Source: Microbacterium sp. CSI-V
GTDB lineage: Bacteria; Actinomycetota; Actinomycetes; Actinomycetales; Microbacteriaceae
Reading direction: 5' to 3'
Assembly: GCF_001984105.1 (NCBI RefSeq)
Contig: NZ_MTQM01000009.1
Coordinates: 1,240,001-1,304,000, forward strand
DNA length: 64,000 bases
Shown: positions 17,438-25,600 of the stretch, one piece after another
Position numbering within the stretch: position 1 is the first letter of the stretch
How the letters are laid out: the number at the start of each line of letters is the position of its first letter
Notes under the pieces: generated by a model
The model's database searches: none
Told to the model about the DNA's origin: nothing
What the model saw: the letters and a program-made list of their open reading frames with translations, nothing else
Position numbers and translations under genes: made by a program

Positions 17438-17877
17438 TCAGGCGGGACCACCGGCCTGCAGCTGCGCGATCTGCGCGCGCGCCGCGTCGACGAGCTCCGA
17501 ATTCGTGTGGGCACGACCCCCCAACCCCACCCGCCGTCGACGGCCTCGGTCAACAGGACCCATGTCCGGGCCGTCAGCGACGGGTCTCCCGCGGCATCCG
17601 CCACGATCCGCGTGAATTGCTCGACCACCGCGACCTGCTTTTCGCGGTCCAGCGCGCCCGCGTTCGTCAGCACCTGGACGCGCACGTAGGCGGACTCCCC
17701 CTCGACGTTGGAGAGACGGTCGTCGGTCAGTTCGTGGACGAACGCGGCGGTGTTCTCGCGGAACATCGGGATGTCGGGGACCTGTTCGATCCGCATCAGC
17801 GTCGTCGCGAGGGTCCGCGCCAGCGCGTGCGTATCGGGGAAGGTTCCGGCGGTCGCGTACACGTCGATCATGGGCAT
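17438..17877 (-). pseudogene. 4-oxalocrotonate tautomerase-like protein, frameshifted near the C-terminus
   Basis: Starts MPMIDVYATAGTFPDTHALA at 17877, with Pro2, the catalytic N-terminal proline of tautomerases. Reading frame 1 is good to TEAVDGGWGWG (about residue 118). There the run of six C at 17517-17522 (six G on the coding strand) puts the chain out of frame; one extra G would restore GGRAHTNSELVDAARAQIAQ and a stop at 17438, giving a normal-length tautomerase of about 147 residues. Without it, frame 1 runs on antisense to the LuxR gene. The cause may be a real inactivating deletion, slippage, or an assembly error in a homopolymer. Divergent tetR with a shared operator indicates a regulated detoxification or degradation gene. 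Confidence 0.75.
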
Positions 17878-17914
17878 GGGTCATCTCCTGACTCGGGGAA
17901 CGGATGCGGTGCTA

Positions 17915-17959
17915 GTGTTATGTATGACGCCCGTCATAGTCAAGACCCGGACATATACT
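17915..17959. promoter_or_regulatory. Divergent promoters with TetR operator (TATGACG-CC-CGTCATA)
   Basis: A perfect inverted repeat with 7-bp arms lies at 17923-17938. For the leftward tautomerase promoter it fills the 17-bp spacer between -35 TTGACT (17943-17938) and -10 TAACAC (17920-17915). For tetR the -10 TATACT is at 17954-17959, so the same repeat overlaps its -35 region. One dimeric repressor could block both. Confidence 0.65.
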
Positions 17960-17965
17960 CTCAAA

Positions 17966-18541
17966 GTGGTCGACAGGGGGAAAGAGAGTCCGCGAGAGGC
18001 GATGATCGGGGGCGCCGCGCGCCTGCTCGCCGAGCGCGGGCTGCAGGAGACCTCCTTCTCCGAGGTCCTGAAACTCACCGGCGCCCCGCGCGGCTCCATC
18101 TATCACCACTTCCCGGAGGGCAAGGATCAACTGGTCCGTCACGCGGTCGAAGCCGCCGGAGACCGGTTGCGCGCGCGCCTCGAGCAGCTCCGCGGGCGCC
18201 CCGCCGAAGAGGTCGCCGCCGGCTTCCTGGCCATGTGGCGGCACCTGCTCGTCGAGGCGGACTTCCGCATCGGGTGCTCCGCGACCGCGGTGACGGTGGC
18301 CACCGTCTCGACCGATCTCCTCGACTCCGCCTCGAACGTCTTCCGCGAGTGGACGGACACCCTGGCGTCACTCCTCACCGACGGCGGGATCCCCGCGGAT
18401 GCCGCGCAGGGCGCGGCGACCCTGCTCATCGCGGGCAGCGAGGGGGCGGTGGTCCTCAGCCGGGCCCAGCGCGCCATCGACCCCTTCGATGCCGCCGCCC
18501 GCGGCCTGGAGAGCCACATCCGGGCCCTCGCTGCGAGCTGA
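17966..18541 (+). CDS. TetR-family regulator
   Basis: 191 aa from GTG 17966. An upstream ATG (17924) lies inside the operator palindrome and is unlikely; the -10 TATACT ends 7 bp before the GTG, so the mRNA probably begins at the start codon and is leaderless. The helix-turn-helix is LLAERGLQETSFSEVLKLTG then APRGSIYHHFPEGKDQLVRH, the signature of YcdC/LmrA-type TetR proteins. The C-terminal ligand domain is about 130 residues. Probably represses itself and the divergent tautomerase gene. Confidence 0.85.
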   Translation: MVDRGKESPREAMIGGAARLLAERGLQETSFSEVLKLTGAPRGSIYHHFPEGKDQLVRHAVEAAGDRLRARLEQLRGRPAEEVAAGFLAMWRHLLVEADFRIGCSATAVTVATVSTDLLDSASNVFREWTDTLASLLTDGGIPADAAQGAATLLIAGSEGAVVLSRAQRAIDPFDAAARGLESHIRALAAS

Positions 18542-18563
18542 CCGCGGGCGGGACGCCGCGGGC

Positions 18564-19178
18564 TCAGGCCGAGGTCGACTTCTTCTTCTTCGTTGCCGGA
18601 GCCTCCGCCTCGTCACCGGCCGCCGCGGACTGCTCTTTCGCCCGCTTCTTCGCCTGCGAGGCGAGACGCGCGAGGTCGACCATGCGCAGCGCGTCCATGC
18701 GCGCGCGACGCATCGTGGCGTAGTCGGGATCGGCATCCGCCGTCATCCCCTCGACGTCGAGCCGCTTCGAGAGGTTCGCCTCGACGTCGCCCCACGCGGC
18801 CGCGCGGGCCGCGGCGACGAGGCCGTCGACGCGCTCGGGGTCGTCGGCGAACGCGCGCAGCTCCTTCGCGACACCGTGCGACTGACGGGCGCGGCGCCGG
18901 AGGTTGCGGGTGTCGCGGTCGCGGTAGTCATGCGTGCCCGACGAGTCGGAGAAACGCCCCCAGGCGCGCTTGCGCTGCTGGGTCACGCGATCAGCGGCCT
19001 GGTCCTGCTCGGCGGCGAGGGCGCGGAGTGTCTCGCGGGCGAATTCGGCGAAGACCTCGCCGTCGAAGTGTCCCCCGCGGGCGATCGTCTCGACCAGGAT
19101 GCGGTTGCGTACGGTGAGCCGCGCCGCGGCCGTCGCGATCGACAGCCCTTCGGCGATGGCATCCTTCGTCCGGCCCAC
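18564..19178 (-). CDS. Conserved actinobacterial protein of unknown function
   Basis: 204 aa from GTG 19178 (GGGAGG upstream). Soluble, almost wholly helical and charged, no signal peptide or membrane helix. It ends in a lysine-rich tail (ATKKKKSTSA) and has an arginine-rich middle (DYRDRDTRNLRRRARQ), so nucleic-acid or ribosome association is possible but unproven. I recognise no domain. Monocistronic, convergent with tetR. Confidence 0.6.
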   Translation of the reverse strand: MGRTKDAIAEGLSIATAAARLTVRNRILVETIARGGHFDGEVFAEFARETLRALAAEQDQAADRVTQQRKRAWGRFSDSSGTHDYRDRDTRNLRRRARQSHGVAKELRAFADDPERVDGLVAAARAAAWGDVEANLSKRLDVEGMTADADPDYATMRRARMDALRMVDLARLASQAKKRAKEQSAAAGDEAEAPATKKKKSTSA

Positions 19179-19228
19179 GCGACCTCCCGCTCCAGGCTAC
19201 CGTCCGAGGCGCGCGGCCGAGTCCGCGG

Positions 19229-19657
19229 TCACGTCAGAGCGGCGACGATCTTCCCGATGCGGCGGGCGCGTGTCTCGGGCGCCTTCGCCTCGGCCACGCT
19301 TCCCGCGTGCGCCTTGCGCGTGCTCGGGGCCAGCGCATCGAACGCCGCACGCACCCCGGCTTCGGCGAGCGCCCCGGCCAGATCGTCGGGGAGCTCCACC
19401 GTCCGCTCGGCGGTGTCCAACGTCAGCTCCACCGTGATCGCGTCGCCACCGGCGAGGCCCGTCGCCTTGCGCTTGTCGGCCGAGAAGGGGATCAGCTGGC
19501 GTCCGCCCATCACGGCCATCGTGCTGGAGTACACGTACCCGTTGACGTCGACGGTGACCGCGGCGCGTTTGCCGCCGCCCAGCCCCTCGACCACCTCGGG
19601 GGGCACCTCGATGCCGGTGTTGTTGCCCATCTGCAGCAGCGTCGTCTCGAACCTCAT
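19229..19657 (-). CDS. DUF1905/YdeI-type protein
   Basis: 142 aa from ATG 19657. Residues 1-95 form the DUF1905 beta-barrel (GIEVPPEVVEGLGGGKRAAV, then VDVNGYVYSSTMAVMGGRQL); the C-terminal part, LPDDLAGALAEAGVRAAFDA to KAPETRARRIGKIV, is the YdeI/OmpD-associated segment. The combined form is widespread in actinobacteria and is annotated as YdeI/OmpD-associated; molecular function is not established. Confidence 0.8.
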   Translation of the reverse strand: MRFETTLLQMGNNTGIEVPPEVVEGLGGGKRAAVTVDVNGYVYSSTMAVMGGRQLIPFSADKRKATGLAGGDAITVELTLDTAERTVELPDDLAGALAEAGVRAAFDALAPSTRKAHAGSVAEAKAPETRARRIGKIVAALT

Positions 19658-19798
19658 CCGGCGAGTGTGGCAGAGACTCGCTTAGGCCAACAGCGCCGGT
19701 TTGGCAATCCCCGGGTCACGAACCGTTCGCCTGCGTAGGGTCTGATTCGTTGCGGAGGGCCTCGGAGAGTACTCGGGGGCCTTCTGTCGTATCCGGGG

Positions 19799-22228
19799 TC
19801 ACTCGGCTCGGATGCCGACCGCGGTGTCGTGATACCCCTCGGCCGAGACCCGGATGCGGATCTCCCCGGGGCCGGTGGGCCGGACGATCGCGAGTGCACG
19901 GCCGTGGAAGAGCGTCACGGATGCCGCGGAGAACGGCTCCTCCGTCGCCGCGCGGCCGGCACCGAGGCCCGCGAGCACCGCGGGACCGTCGACCCCGACG
20001 GTGACGCGCACGTCGTGATCGCATGGCACGATGCCCGCGGCATCCTCCAGGGTGATCCGCACGAATCCCAACGCGTCGGGATCGGCGGCGATCGTGTCGG
20101 CCTCCGCCCGGGCGGTGAGCGCGACCTCGGGCGCCGCCGTGCGCAGCGACGTCCGACCGACGTCGACGCCGCCGCGTCGAGCGATCGCGACGAGCTCGCC
20201 CGGAACGTACTCGGTCTCGAAGCGGGCGGTGTACTCGCGCACCGCTCCGACGGGAGCGACGCCGACCGACGCGCCGTCGCGGAAGAGTTCTACCTCGTCG
20301 GCGTCGGCGTACACGTCGACGCTCACGGGGGCGCCCGCGGCGACGCCCCAGGTCCACGACGCGACCGTGTCGTCCCACGACCACGGCGTCACCGCGGTCG
20401 GCCGACCGTGGTGGCGGGGCGGATGGACCGCGATGAACGGTTCCCGGCGCAGACCGTAGACGATCTCGCGGAAGAACGAGACGGTCCGGCGGTGACCCGT
20501 GATGTCGAGGTCGCCGGACTCGGCCGCGAGGTACGGGTAGGGTCCCGCGGTGCCGGTGTCGGTGTACCCGGGTTCGTCCGCGTAGTCCACGCGCCCGATC
20601 CCCGCCTCGCCGAGGTAGTCCCAGCCGGTCCAGGTGAAGTCGCCGATCACGTGGGGCTGGCTCGACACGAGCGGCCACAACGCGCCGATGCGCTCGGGGA
20701 ACGTCTCCGAGCCGACGATCACGCGGTTCGGGAACAGATCGGCATCCAGTGCGTACCGCGAGTCGGCGTAGTTGAAGCCCACGACGTCGAGAACGGCCGC
20801 GGACTCCTCGATCGACTCGGTCACGAGATCCGACGCGTTCAGCAGCGCCATCTGCTCGCCCATGGTCGCCATCAGGGTGTTGGGGTCCGAAGCCTGCGCC
20901 TCGGCCATCGCCTCGCCCATGCGGTCGAGATTCGCGATGATCCCGTTGATGCCGTTGGTCACGAAGCGGGTGCCGTCGAGCTCGCGCACGGCCTCGGCGA
21001 GGCGCCGACTCCAGATCGCGCCGTGGGCACCGGCGAGCTCGAGGATCTCGTTGCCGATGGAGTACAGCACGACGCTGGGGTGGTTGACATCCTTCATCAC
21101 CATCGCCTCCACGTCGCGGCGCCAGTGATCGGCGAACCCGACGGAGTGGTCGAAACCGGTCTTCGCCCGTGTCCACACGTCGCCGAGCTCGTCCATGACG
21201 ACCATGCCGTGCCGGTCGCAGGCGTCGAGCATCGCGCGGCTCACGGGGTTGTGGGAACTGCGGATCGCGGTGAACCCGGCCTGCTTCAGCAACCGGATCC
21301 GGCGGTCCTCGGCCGCGGGGATCGCCACGGCCCCGAGCGGCCCGTTGTCGTGGTGCACGCACGCGCCCCGGAGCGTCACGCTCTCGTCGTTGATCCGCAG
21401 ACCGTGCACGGGGTCGAGCCGGAGGGTCCGGATGCCGAACGCCAACGTCTCCGCGTCCAGCGGCGTCTCGCGGCCCTCCTCGACGAGCGTCGTGCGCAGA
21501 CCGTACAGCTGCGGGTCGTCGATCCCCCAGCGACGCGGATCGCGCACCGTGAGGCGCTGGCGCGCCGTCGCGCGCTCGCCCGGGAGCACCGAGACGGGCG
21601 AGTCGCCGGTGGCGACGACGGCGCCGTCGGTCGCGGTCACCTCCCATCGGACCCGGACGGTCCGCGTGTGGCGGGTCTCGTTCTCGACCACCGACGAGAC
21701 GGCGACGATCGCGCGCTCGTCGTCGACATCGGACGTGACGATGCGCGTGGCATCCAGGGCCAGGTGGACGGGATCGGCGACGACGAGGTGGACCGGACGG
21801 TGGATGCCGGCTCCCGTGTACCACCGCGAGTCCTTGTGGACGCGGGCCTCGACGGTGATCCGGTTCGTGCGGCCGAAGCGCAGGTACGCGTCCAGCCGCA
21901 CGATGAAGGCCGCGTAGCCGCTCGCCTCGTGCGCCGCGCGGTCGCCGTCGACGAACACGACGGCGTCGCGGTAGACGCCCTCGAACTCCAGCAGCACCGT
22001 CTTCTCGCGCCACTCCTCGGGGACGTCGAGCTCGTGGACGTACTCGAACACACCGCCCGGGTAGTACCCCGACGTCACCCCCTGCGGGCTGCCCGGATCG
22101 CGCGGGAGGTCGCGCAGGGCGTCGTGCGGGAGCGTGACCGGGACGAACGCGGTGGCCGCGTCGCGCTGTTCGAACGCGCCGAGCTTCGGCCCCACGGTCC
22201 AGCCGTGGAGCAGGGGCTCGCGGATCAC
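19799..22228 (-). CDS. Glycoside hydrolase family 2 (beta-galactosidase/beta-glucuronidase type)
   Basis: 809 aa from GTG 22228, which overlaps the tetR stop (GTGA). Domains: sugar-binding jelly roll (about 1-155, with VTLPHDALRDLP and GGVFEY), Ig-like domain, TIM barrel (about 260-560) and C-terminal Ig-like domains. The acid/base Glu is in VVLYSIGNEILE and the nucleophile Glu probably in VIVGSETFPER. RGACVHHDNGPLGAVAIP and SSHNPVSRAMLDACDRHGMV are classic GH2 motifs. No signal peptide, so it is cytoplasmic. It is the only hydrolase of the locus on this strand and shares its operon with the regulator; substrate could be a beta-galactoside, beta-glucuronide or similar plant sugar. Confidence 0.88.
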   Translation of the reverse strand: MIREPLLHGWTVGPKLGAFEQRDAATAFVPVTLPHDALRDLPRDPGSPQGVTSGYYPGGVFEYVHELDVPEEWREKTVLLEFEGVYRDAVVFVDGDRAAHEASGYAAFIVRLDAYLRFGRTNRITVEARVHKDSRWYTGAGIHRPVHLVVADPVHLALDATRIVTSDVDDERAIVAVSSVVENETRHTRTVRVRWEVTATDGAVVATGDSPVSVLPGERATARQRLTVRDPRRWGIDDPQLYGLRTTLVEEGRETPLDAETLAFGIRTLRLDPVHGLRINDESVTLRGACVHHDNGPLGAVAIPAAEDRRIRLLKQAGFTAIRSSHNPVSRAMLDACDRHGMVVMDELGDVWTRAKTGFDHSVGFADHWRRDVEAMVMKDVNHPSVVLYSIGNEILELAGAHGAIWSRRLAEAVRELDGTRFVTNGINGIIANLDRMGEAMAEAQASDPNTLMATMGEQMALLNASDLVTESIEESAAVLDVVGFNYADSRYALDADLFPNRVIVGSETFPERIGALWPLVSSQPHVIGDFTWTGWDYLGEAGIGRVDYADEPGYTDTGTAGPYPYLAAESGDLDITGHRRTVSFFREIVYGLRREPFIAVHPPRHHGRPTAVTPWSWDDTVASWTWGVAAGAPVSVDVYADADEVELFRDGASVGVAPVGAVREYTARFETEYVPGELVAIARRGGVDVGRTSLRTAAPEVALTARAEADTIAADPDALGFVRITLEDAAGIVPCDHDVRVTVGVDGPAVLAGLGAGRAATEEPFSAASVTLFHGRALAIVRPTGPGEIRIRVSAEGYHDTAVGIRAE

Positions 22229-22890
22229 GGAGCGTCCTCGGCCACCGTGTCGAGCAGGTCCTCCAGTGCGGTCAGATCGAATCCGCGGATCGAGCCCCGG
22301 AAGTACTCGGCGAGCGCCTCGGCCATGTCGGTGGATGCGGGGTCGAGGAGCCACTGCACCTGCAGTCCGTCCATGAGGGCGATCGTGGCGACGGCCGCGC
22401 GGCCGGGGTCGAGCCCCGGGGCGAGCCGTCCGGCGGCCTGGATGCGTTCGAACGCCTCGCGCGTGCTCAGGCGCACCTGCTCGTAGCGGCGGCGGAAGTA
22501 GTCGTGAGCCGGGTGGTCCGGCGCGGTGGCCTCCGCCGACACCGTGCAGTACAGCTCCACCACTCCGGGGACGGAGGCGTTGTGTCGGGCGAGGTCGACG
22601 AGGTTGCGGAGCGTCTCGACGCCGTCGTCCGAAGTGAAGTCCACGATCGACCGGGCGAGTTCGTCGCGATGGTCGAGCACCGCCTGCAGGAGCGCGCTCT
22701 TGCGCGGGAAGTGGTGGAGGAGACCGGCTTCGCTCATGCCGACCCGCTGCGCGATCTCGCGCAGCGACCCCGAGCGATACCCGGCCTCGGCGAAGACCTC
22801 GAGCGCGGCATCCAGGATCGCCTGCCGGGTCGCCTCGGATTTCGCATACTCGCCCCGCTGTCGGCGGGGAGTCTGCGTCGTCTCCGTCAT
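22225..22890 (-). CDS. TetR-family regulator of the glycoside locus
   Basis: 221 aa from ATG 22890. The DNA-binding domain reads ATRQAILDAALEVFAEAGYR, then SGSLREIAQRVGMSEAGLLH and HFPRKSALLQAVLDHRDE. The ligand domain is about 150 residues with a TetR_C-like layout (LARHNASVPGVVELYCTVSA, LMDGLQVQWLLDPASTDMAE). It leads the GH2 gene and is divergent from the transporter/hydrolase operon, with a 29-bp palindrome between them, so it most likely controls both directions in response to an imported glycoside or its product. Confidence 0.85.
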   Translation of the reverse strand: MTETTQTPRRQRGEYAKSEATRQAILDAALEVFAEAGYRSGSLREIAQRVGMSEAGLLHHFPRKSALLQAVLDHRDELARSIVDFTSDDGVETLRNLVDLARHNASVPGVVELYCTVSAEATAPDHPAHDYFRRRYEQVRLSTREAFERIQAAGRLAPGLDPGRAAVATIALMDGLQVQWLLDPASTDMAEALAEYFRGSIRGFDLTALEDLLDTVAEDAP

Positions 22891-22970
22891 CGCATCACCG
22901 TAACGCCCACCGGACCGATCGTCGGGTGGGAGCCCTCTCACGAACCGTTCTACAACGAATTTCTAGTGGT

Positions 22971-22999
22971 CGCTAGTTTTTTGCTGCAAAAATCTAGCG
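22971..22999. promoter_or_regulatory. 29-bp palindrome, probable operator of the glycoside locus
   Basis: Nested symmetry: core TTTTTGC-T-GCAAAAA, one unpaired base each side, and outer CGCTAG/CTAGCG arms. It lies between divergent tetR (start 22890) and the binding-protein gene (start 23074) in a conspicuously AT-rich patch, the position expected for an operator overlapping promoters. Confidence 0.65.
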
Positions 23000-23073
23000 G
23001 GCACTCGGATTTGGTGTTAGCTTCTCGCCGCAGGGCCACTCACCCGAGCCCCGCCAGAGAGAAGAGGACAAGG

Positions 23074-24597
23074 ATGTTCCGATGGAAGGCCACAGCAGCC
23101 CTCGCCGTCGCCGCAGCGCTGACACTGACCGGATGCGCCGGTGACAACACCGGGGGCGGCGGCGACGGAGGAGGCGCGCAGCTGACGCTCGGCGCCATCG
23201 CCGCGCCGACCAGCTACGACATCGGCGCCGGCGCCGAGTACGGCAACCGCAGCCCGTTCTTCCAGGCCGTGTTCGACACGATCCTGCAGAAGAACTCCCA
23301 GGGCGAGATCGAGCCGTGGCTCGCCACCGCCTGGGAGTACAACGGCGACAACACCGTTCTGACCCTCACTCTGCGCGACGACGTGACGTTCTCGGACGGC
23401 ACCAAGCTCGACGCCGACGCCGTGGTCGCGAGCCTCGAGCGGTTCCGCGACGGCACCTCGCCGCAGGCCGCGACACTGGCCGGCAAGACGTTCGCTGCCC
23501 CCGACGCCACGACGGTCACGATCACCCAGACGGCGCCGGACCCCTCGCTGATCAACCTGCTCTCCATCGCCCCCGGTCTCGTCGAGGCTCCGTCCTCCTT
23601 CGACAACCCTGACGTGTCGACGAACCCCATCGGCTCGGGCCCCTACATCCTCGACACCGCCTCCTCGGTGACCGGGACGACCTACAACTACACGGCGAAC
23701 CCGAACTACTGGAACAAGGACGCCGTCAAGTACGACAAGCTCACCATCAACGTCTTCGATGACGTCACGGCGACCATCAACGCCATCAAGGCCGGCGAGC
23801 TCAACGGCGCGAAGATCGCGGACAACAACACGATCACCGAGGTCGAGGGAGCGGGCTGGACGATCGAGTCCAACGAGCTCGACTTCCAGGGCCTCCTGCT
23901 GCTCGACCGCGCCGGAACCATGGCGCCCGAGCTGGCGGATGTCAAGGTGCGCCAGGCGATCAACATGGCCTTCGACCGCGCGGCCCTGCTGCAGTCGCTG
24001 CAGACCGGCTACGGCACCGTCACCGAGCAGGTGTTCCCCGCGACCTCCGTCGCCTACGACGCGTCGCTGGACTCGACCTACGCCTACGACCCCGCCGGCG
24101 CGAAGGCGCTTCTCGCCGAGGCCGGCTACCCGAACGGCTTCACGCTGAACATGCCGACCACCCCGGCGTTCCAGCAGACGTTCGACCTGGTCGCCCAGCA
24201 GCTGTCCGACATCGGCATCACGGTGAACTACACCGACCCCGGCGCGGCCAACTTCATCGCCGACATGCTCGCGCCGAAGTTCCCGGCGACCTGGATGGCG
24301 CTGGAGCAGAACCCGGACTGGCAGCTGATCAACTTCATGATCGCGCCGAACGCCACCTTCAACCCCTTCAAGTCGGAGGACCCGAAGGTCGACGCGCTCA
24401 TCTCGACGATCCAGACCGGCTCGCAGGCCGAGTCCGACGCCGCGCTCAAGGAGCTCAACAAGTACCTCGTCGACCAGGCCTGGTTCGCCCCGTTCTTCCG
24501 CGTCCAGGGCACCTTCGCCACCGACCCGAACACGAACCTCGAGTTCTGGCCGACCAACGCCTACCCGTCGATCTTCGACTTCTCGCCGAAGAACTGA
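23074..24597 (+). CDS. ABC transporter substrate-binding lipoprotein, family 5
   Basis: 507 aa. ATG 23074 gives a signal peptide with lipobox LTGC (Cys at about 19) and the Gly/Asp-rich linker common in actinobacterial lipoproteins. Family 5 (DppA/OppA) features: FQAVFDTILQKNSQGEIEPW, then LATAWEYNGDNTVLTLTLRD and VTFSDGTKLDADAVVASLER, and later VRQAINMAFDRAALLQSLQ. Formally peptide/nickel type, but it heads an operon of glycosidases; several family 5 proteins bind oligosaccharides, so a plant oligoglycoside is the likely ligand here. Confidence 0.88.
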   Translation: MFRWKATAALAVAAALTLTGCAGDNTGGGGDGGGAQLTLGAIAAPTSYDIGAGAEYGNRSPFFQAVFDTILQKNSQGEIEPWLATAWEYNGDNTVLTLTLRDDVTFSDGTKLDADAVVASLERFRDGTSPQAATLAGKTFAAPDATTVTITQTAPDPSLINLLSIAPGLVEAPSSFDNPDVSTNPIGSGPYILDTASSVTGTTYNYTANPNYWNKDAVKYDKLTINVFDDVTATINAIKAGELNGAKIADNNTITEVEGAGWTIESNELDFQGLLLLDRAGTMAPELADVKVRQAINMAFDRAALLQSLQTGYGTVTEQVFPATSVAYDASLDSTYAYDPAGAKALLAEAGYPNGFTLNMPTTPAFQQTFDLVAQQLSDIGITVNYTDPGAANFIADMLAPKFPATWMALEQNPDWQLINFMIAPNATFNPFKSEDPKVDALISTIQTGSQAESDAALKELNKYLVDQAWFAPFFRVQGTFATDPNTNLEFWPTNAYPSIFDFSPKN

Positions 24598-24603
24598 CCC
24601 GCC

Positions 24604-24640
24604 GACCGGGCCCACCCGCACTCACCGGGTGGGCCCGGTC
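24604..24640 (+). other. Strong hairpin between binding-protein and permease genes
   Basis: Perfect 14-bp stem (24604-24617 with 24627-24640), 9-nt loop, no T-tract. Placement directly after the lipoprotein stop fits an mRNA-stabilising or partly terminating hairpin that keeps binding-protein levels above permease levels. Confidence 0.65.
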
Positions 24641-24658
24641 CGCCCCGAGGGACCACAC

Positions 24659-25600
24659 ATGCTTGCATTCATCGTGCGCCGGCTGCTGTCCGGCGTCGTC
24701 CTCGTCGCCGTCATCTCGCTGCTGGCCTTCACGCTCCTCTACGCCGCGGGCGGCGACATCGCCCGCCGCATCCTGGGTGAGCAGGCCACCGCCGAGACCG
24801 TCGCCAAGAAGACCGCGGAACTGGGGCTCGATCGACCCCTGTGGACGCAGTACACCGACTGGGTGACCTCCGCCCTGACCGGGAACCTGGGTCGGAGCTG
24901 GTTCAACGGCGAGCTCGTCTCGACGAGCGTCTCCGGCCGCCTCGGGGTGACGCTCTCGATCGTCATCGGCGCCACGCTCGTGTCGGCCATCCTCTCCGTA
25001 CTGCTGGGCGTCCTCGCCGCCCGACGCGGAGGAGCGGTGGATGCCACGGTGCAGTTCCTCTCGCTCGTCGGCTTCGCCGTCCCGGGCTTCCTCATCGCCC
25101 TCGTCCTCGTCCTGGTCTTCGCCGTGAACCTCGGCTGGTTCAAGGCCACGGGCTTCACACCGCTCACGACCTCCGTGAGCGGCTGGCTCTCCTCCGTCAT
25201 CCTCCCCATCACGGCACTCTCGATCGGCGCGATCGCGACCGTGGCGCAGCAGGTCCGCGGCTCCGTCCTGGACGCCACCTCCCGCGACTACGTCCGCACC
25301 CTCCGCTCGCGCGGCCTGAGCGAACGCTCCGTCGTCTACAAGCACGTGCTCCGCAACGCCGGCGGCCCCGCCCTCGCCGTCCTCGCGGTGCAGTTCGTCG
25401 GGCTCCTCGGCGGCGCCGTCATCGTCGAGCAGATCTTCGCCATCCCCGGCATGGGTCAGCTGAGCGTCCGGGCGACGACCCTCGGCGACATCCCCGTCGT
25501 CATGGGACTCGTGATCGCCTTCGCCATCATCGTCGTCGTCGTCAACCTCCTGATCGACCTGGCCCAGGCGGCCCTCAACCCGAAGGTGCGACTCGCATGA
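24659..25600 (+). CDS. ABC transporter permease, DppB type
   Basis: 313 aa from ATG 24659. Six membrane helices, beginning MLAFIVRRLLSGVVLVAVIS (the usual DppB opening with FIVRRL). The cytoplasmic EAA-like loop reads VRGSVLDATSRDYVRTLRSR then GLSERSVVYKHVLRNA, and the family tail VEQIFAIPGMGQLSVRATTL is present. Forms the inner-membrane channel with the following permease domain; its stop overlaps the next start (ATGA). Confidence 0.92.
   Translation: MLAFIVRRLLSGVVLVAVISLLAFTLLYAAGGDIARRILGEQATAETVAKKTAELGLDRPLWTQYTDWVTSALTGNLGRSWFNGELVSTSVSGRLGVTLSIVIGATLVSAILSVLLGVLAARRGGAVDATVQFLSLVGFAVPGFLIALVLVLVFAVNLGWFKATGFTPLTTSVSGWLSSVILPITALSIGAIATVAQQVRGSVLDATSRDYVRTLRSRGLSERSVVYKHVLRNAGGPALAVLAVQFVGLLGGAVIVEQIFAIPGMGQLSVRATTLGDIPVVMGLVIAFAIIVVVVNLLIDLAQAALNPKVRLA

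Noticed and set aside
17924..17965. ATG at 17924 as the tetR start
   Set aside because: It lies inside the operator palindrome and upstream of the -10 box, so it would not be transcribed from the visible promoter.
19716..22013. 765-codon minus-strand frame overlapping the GH2 gene
   Set aside because: Arg-rich shadow of the GH2 frame without any domain; the GH2 frame has all catalytic motifs.
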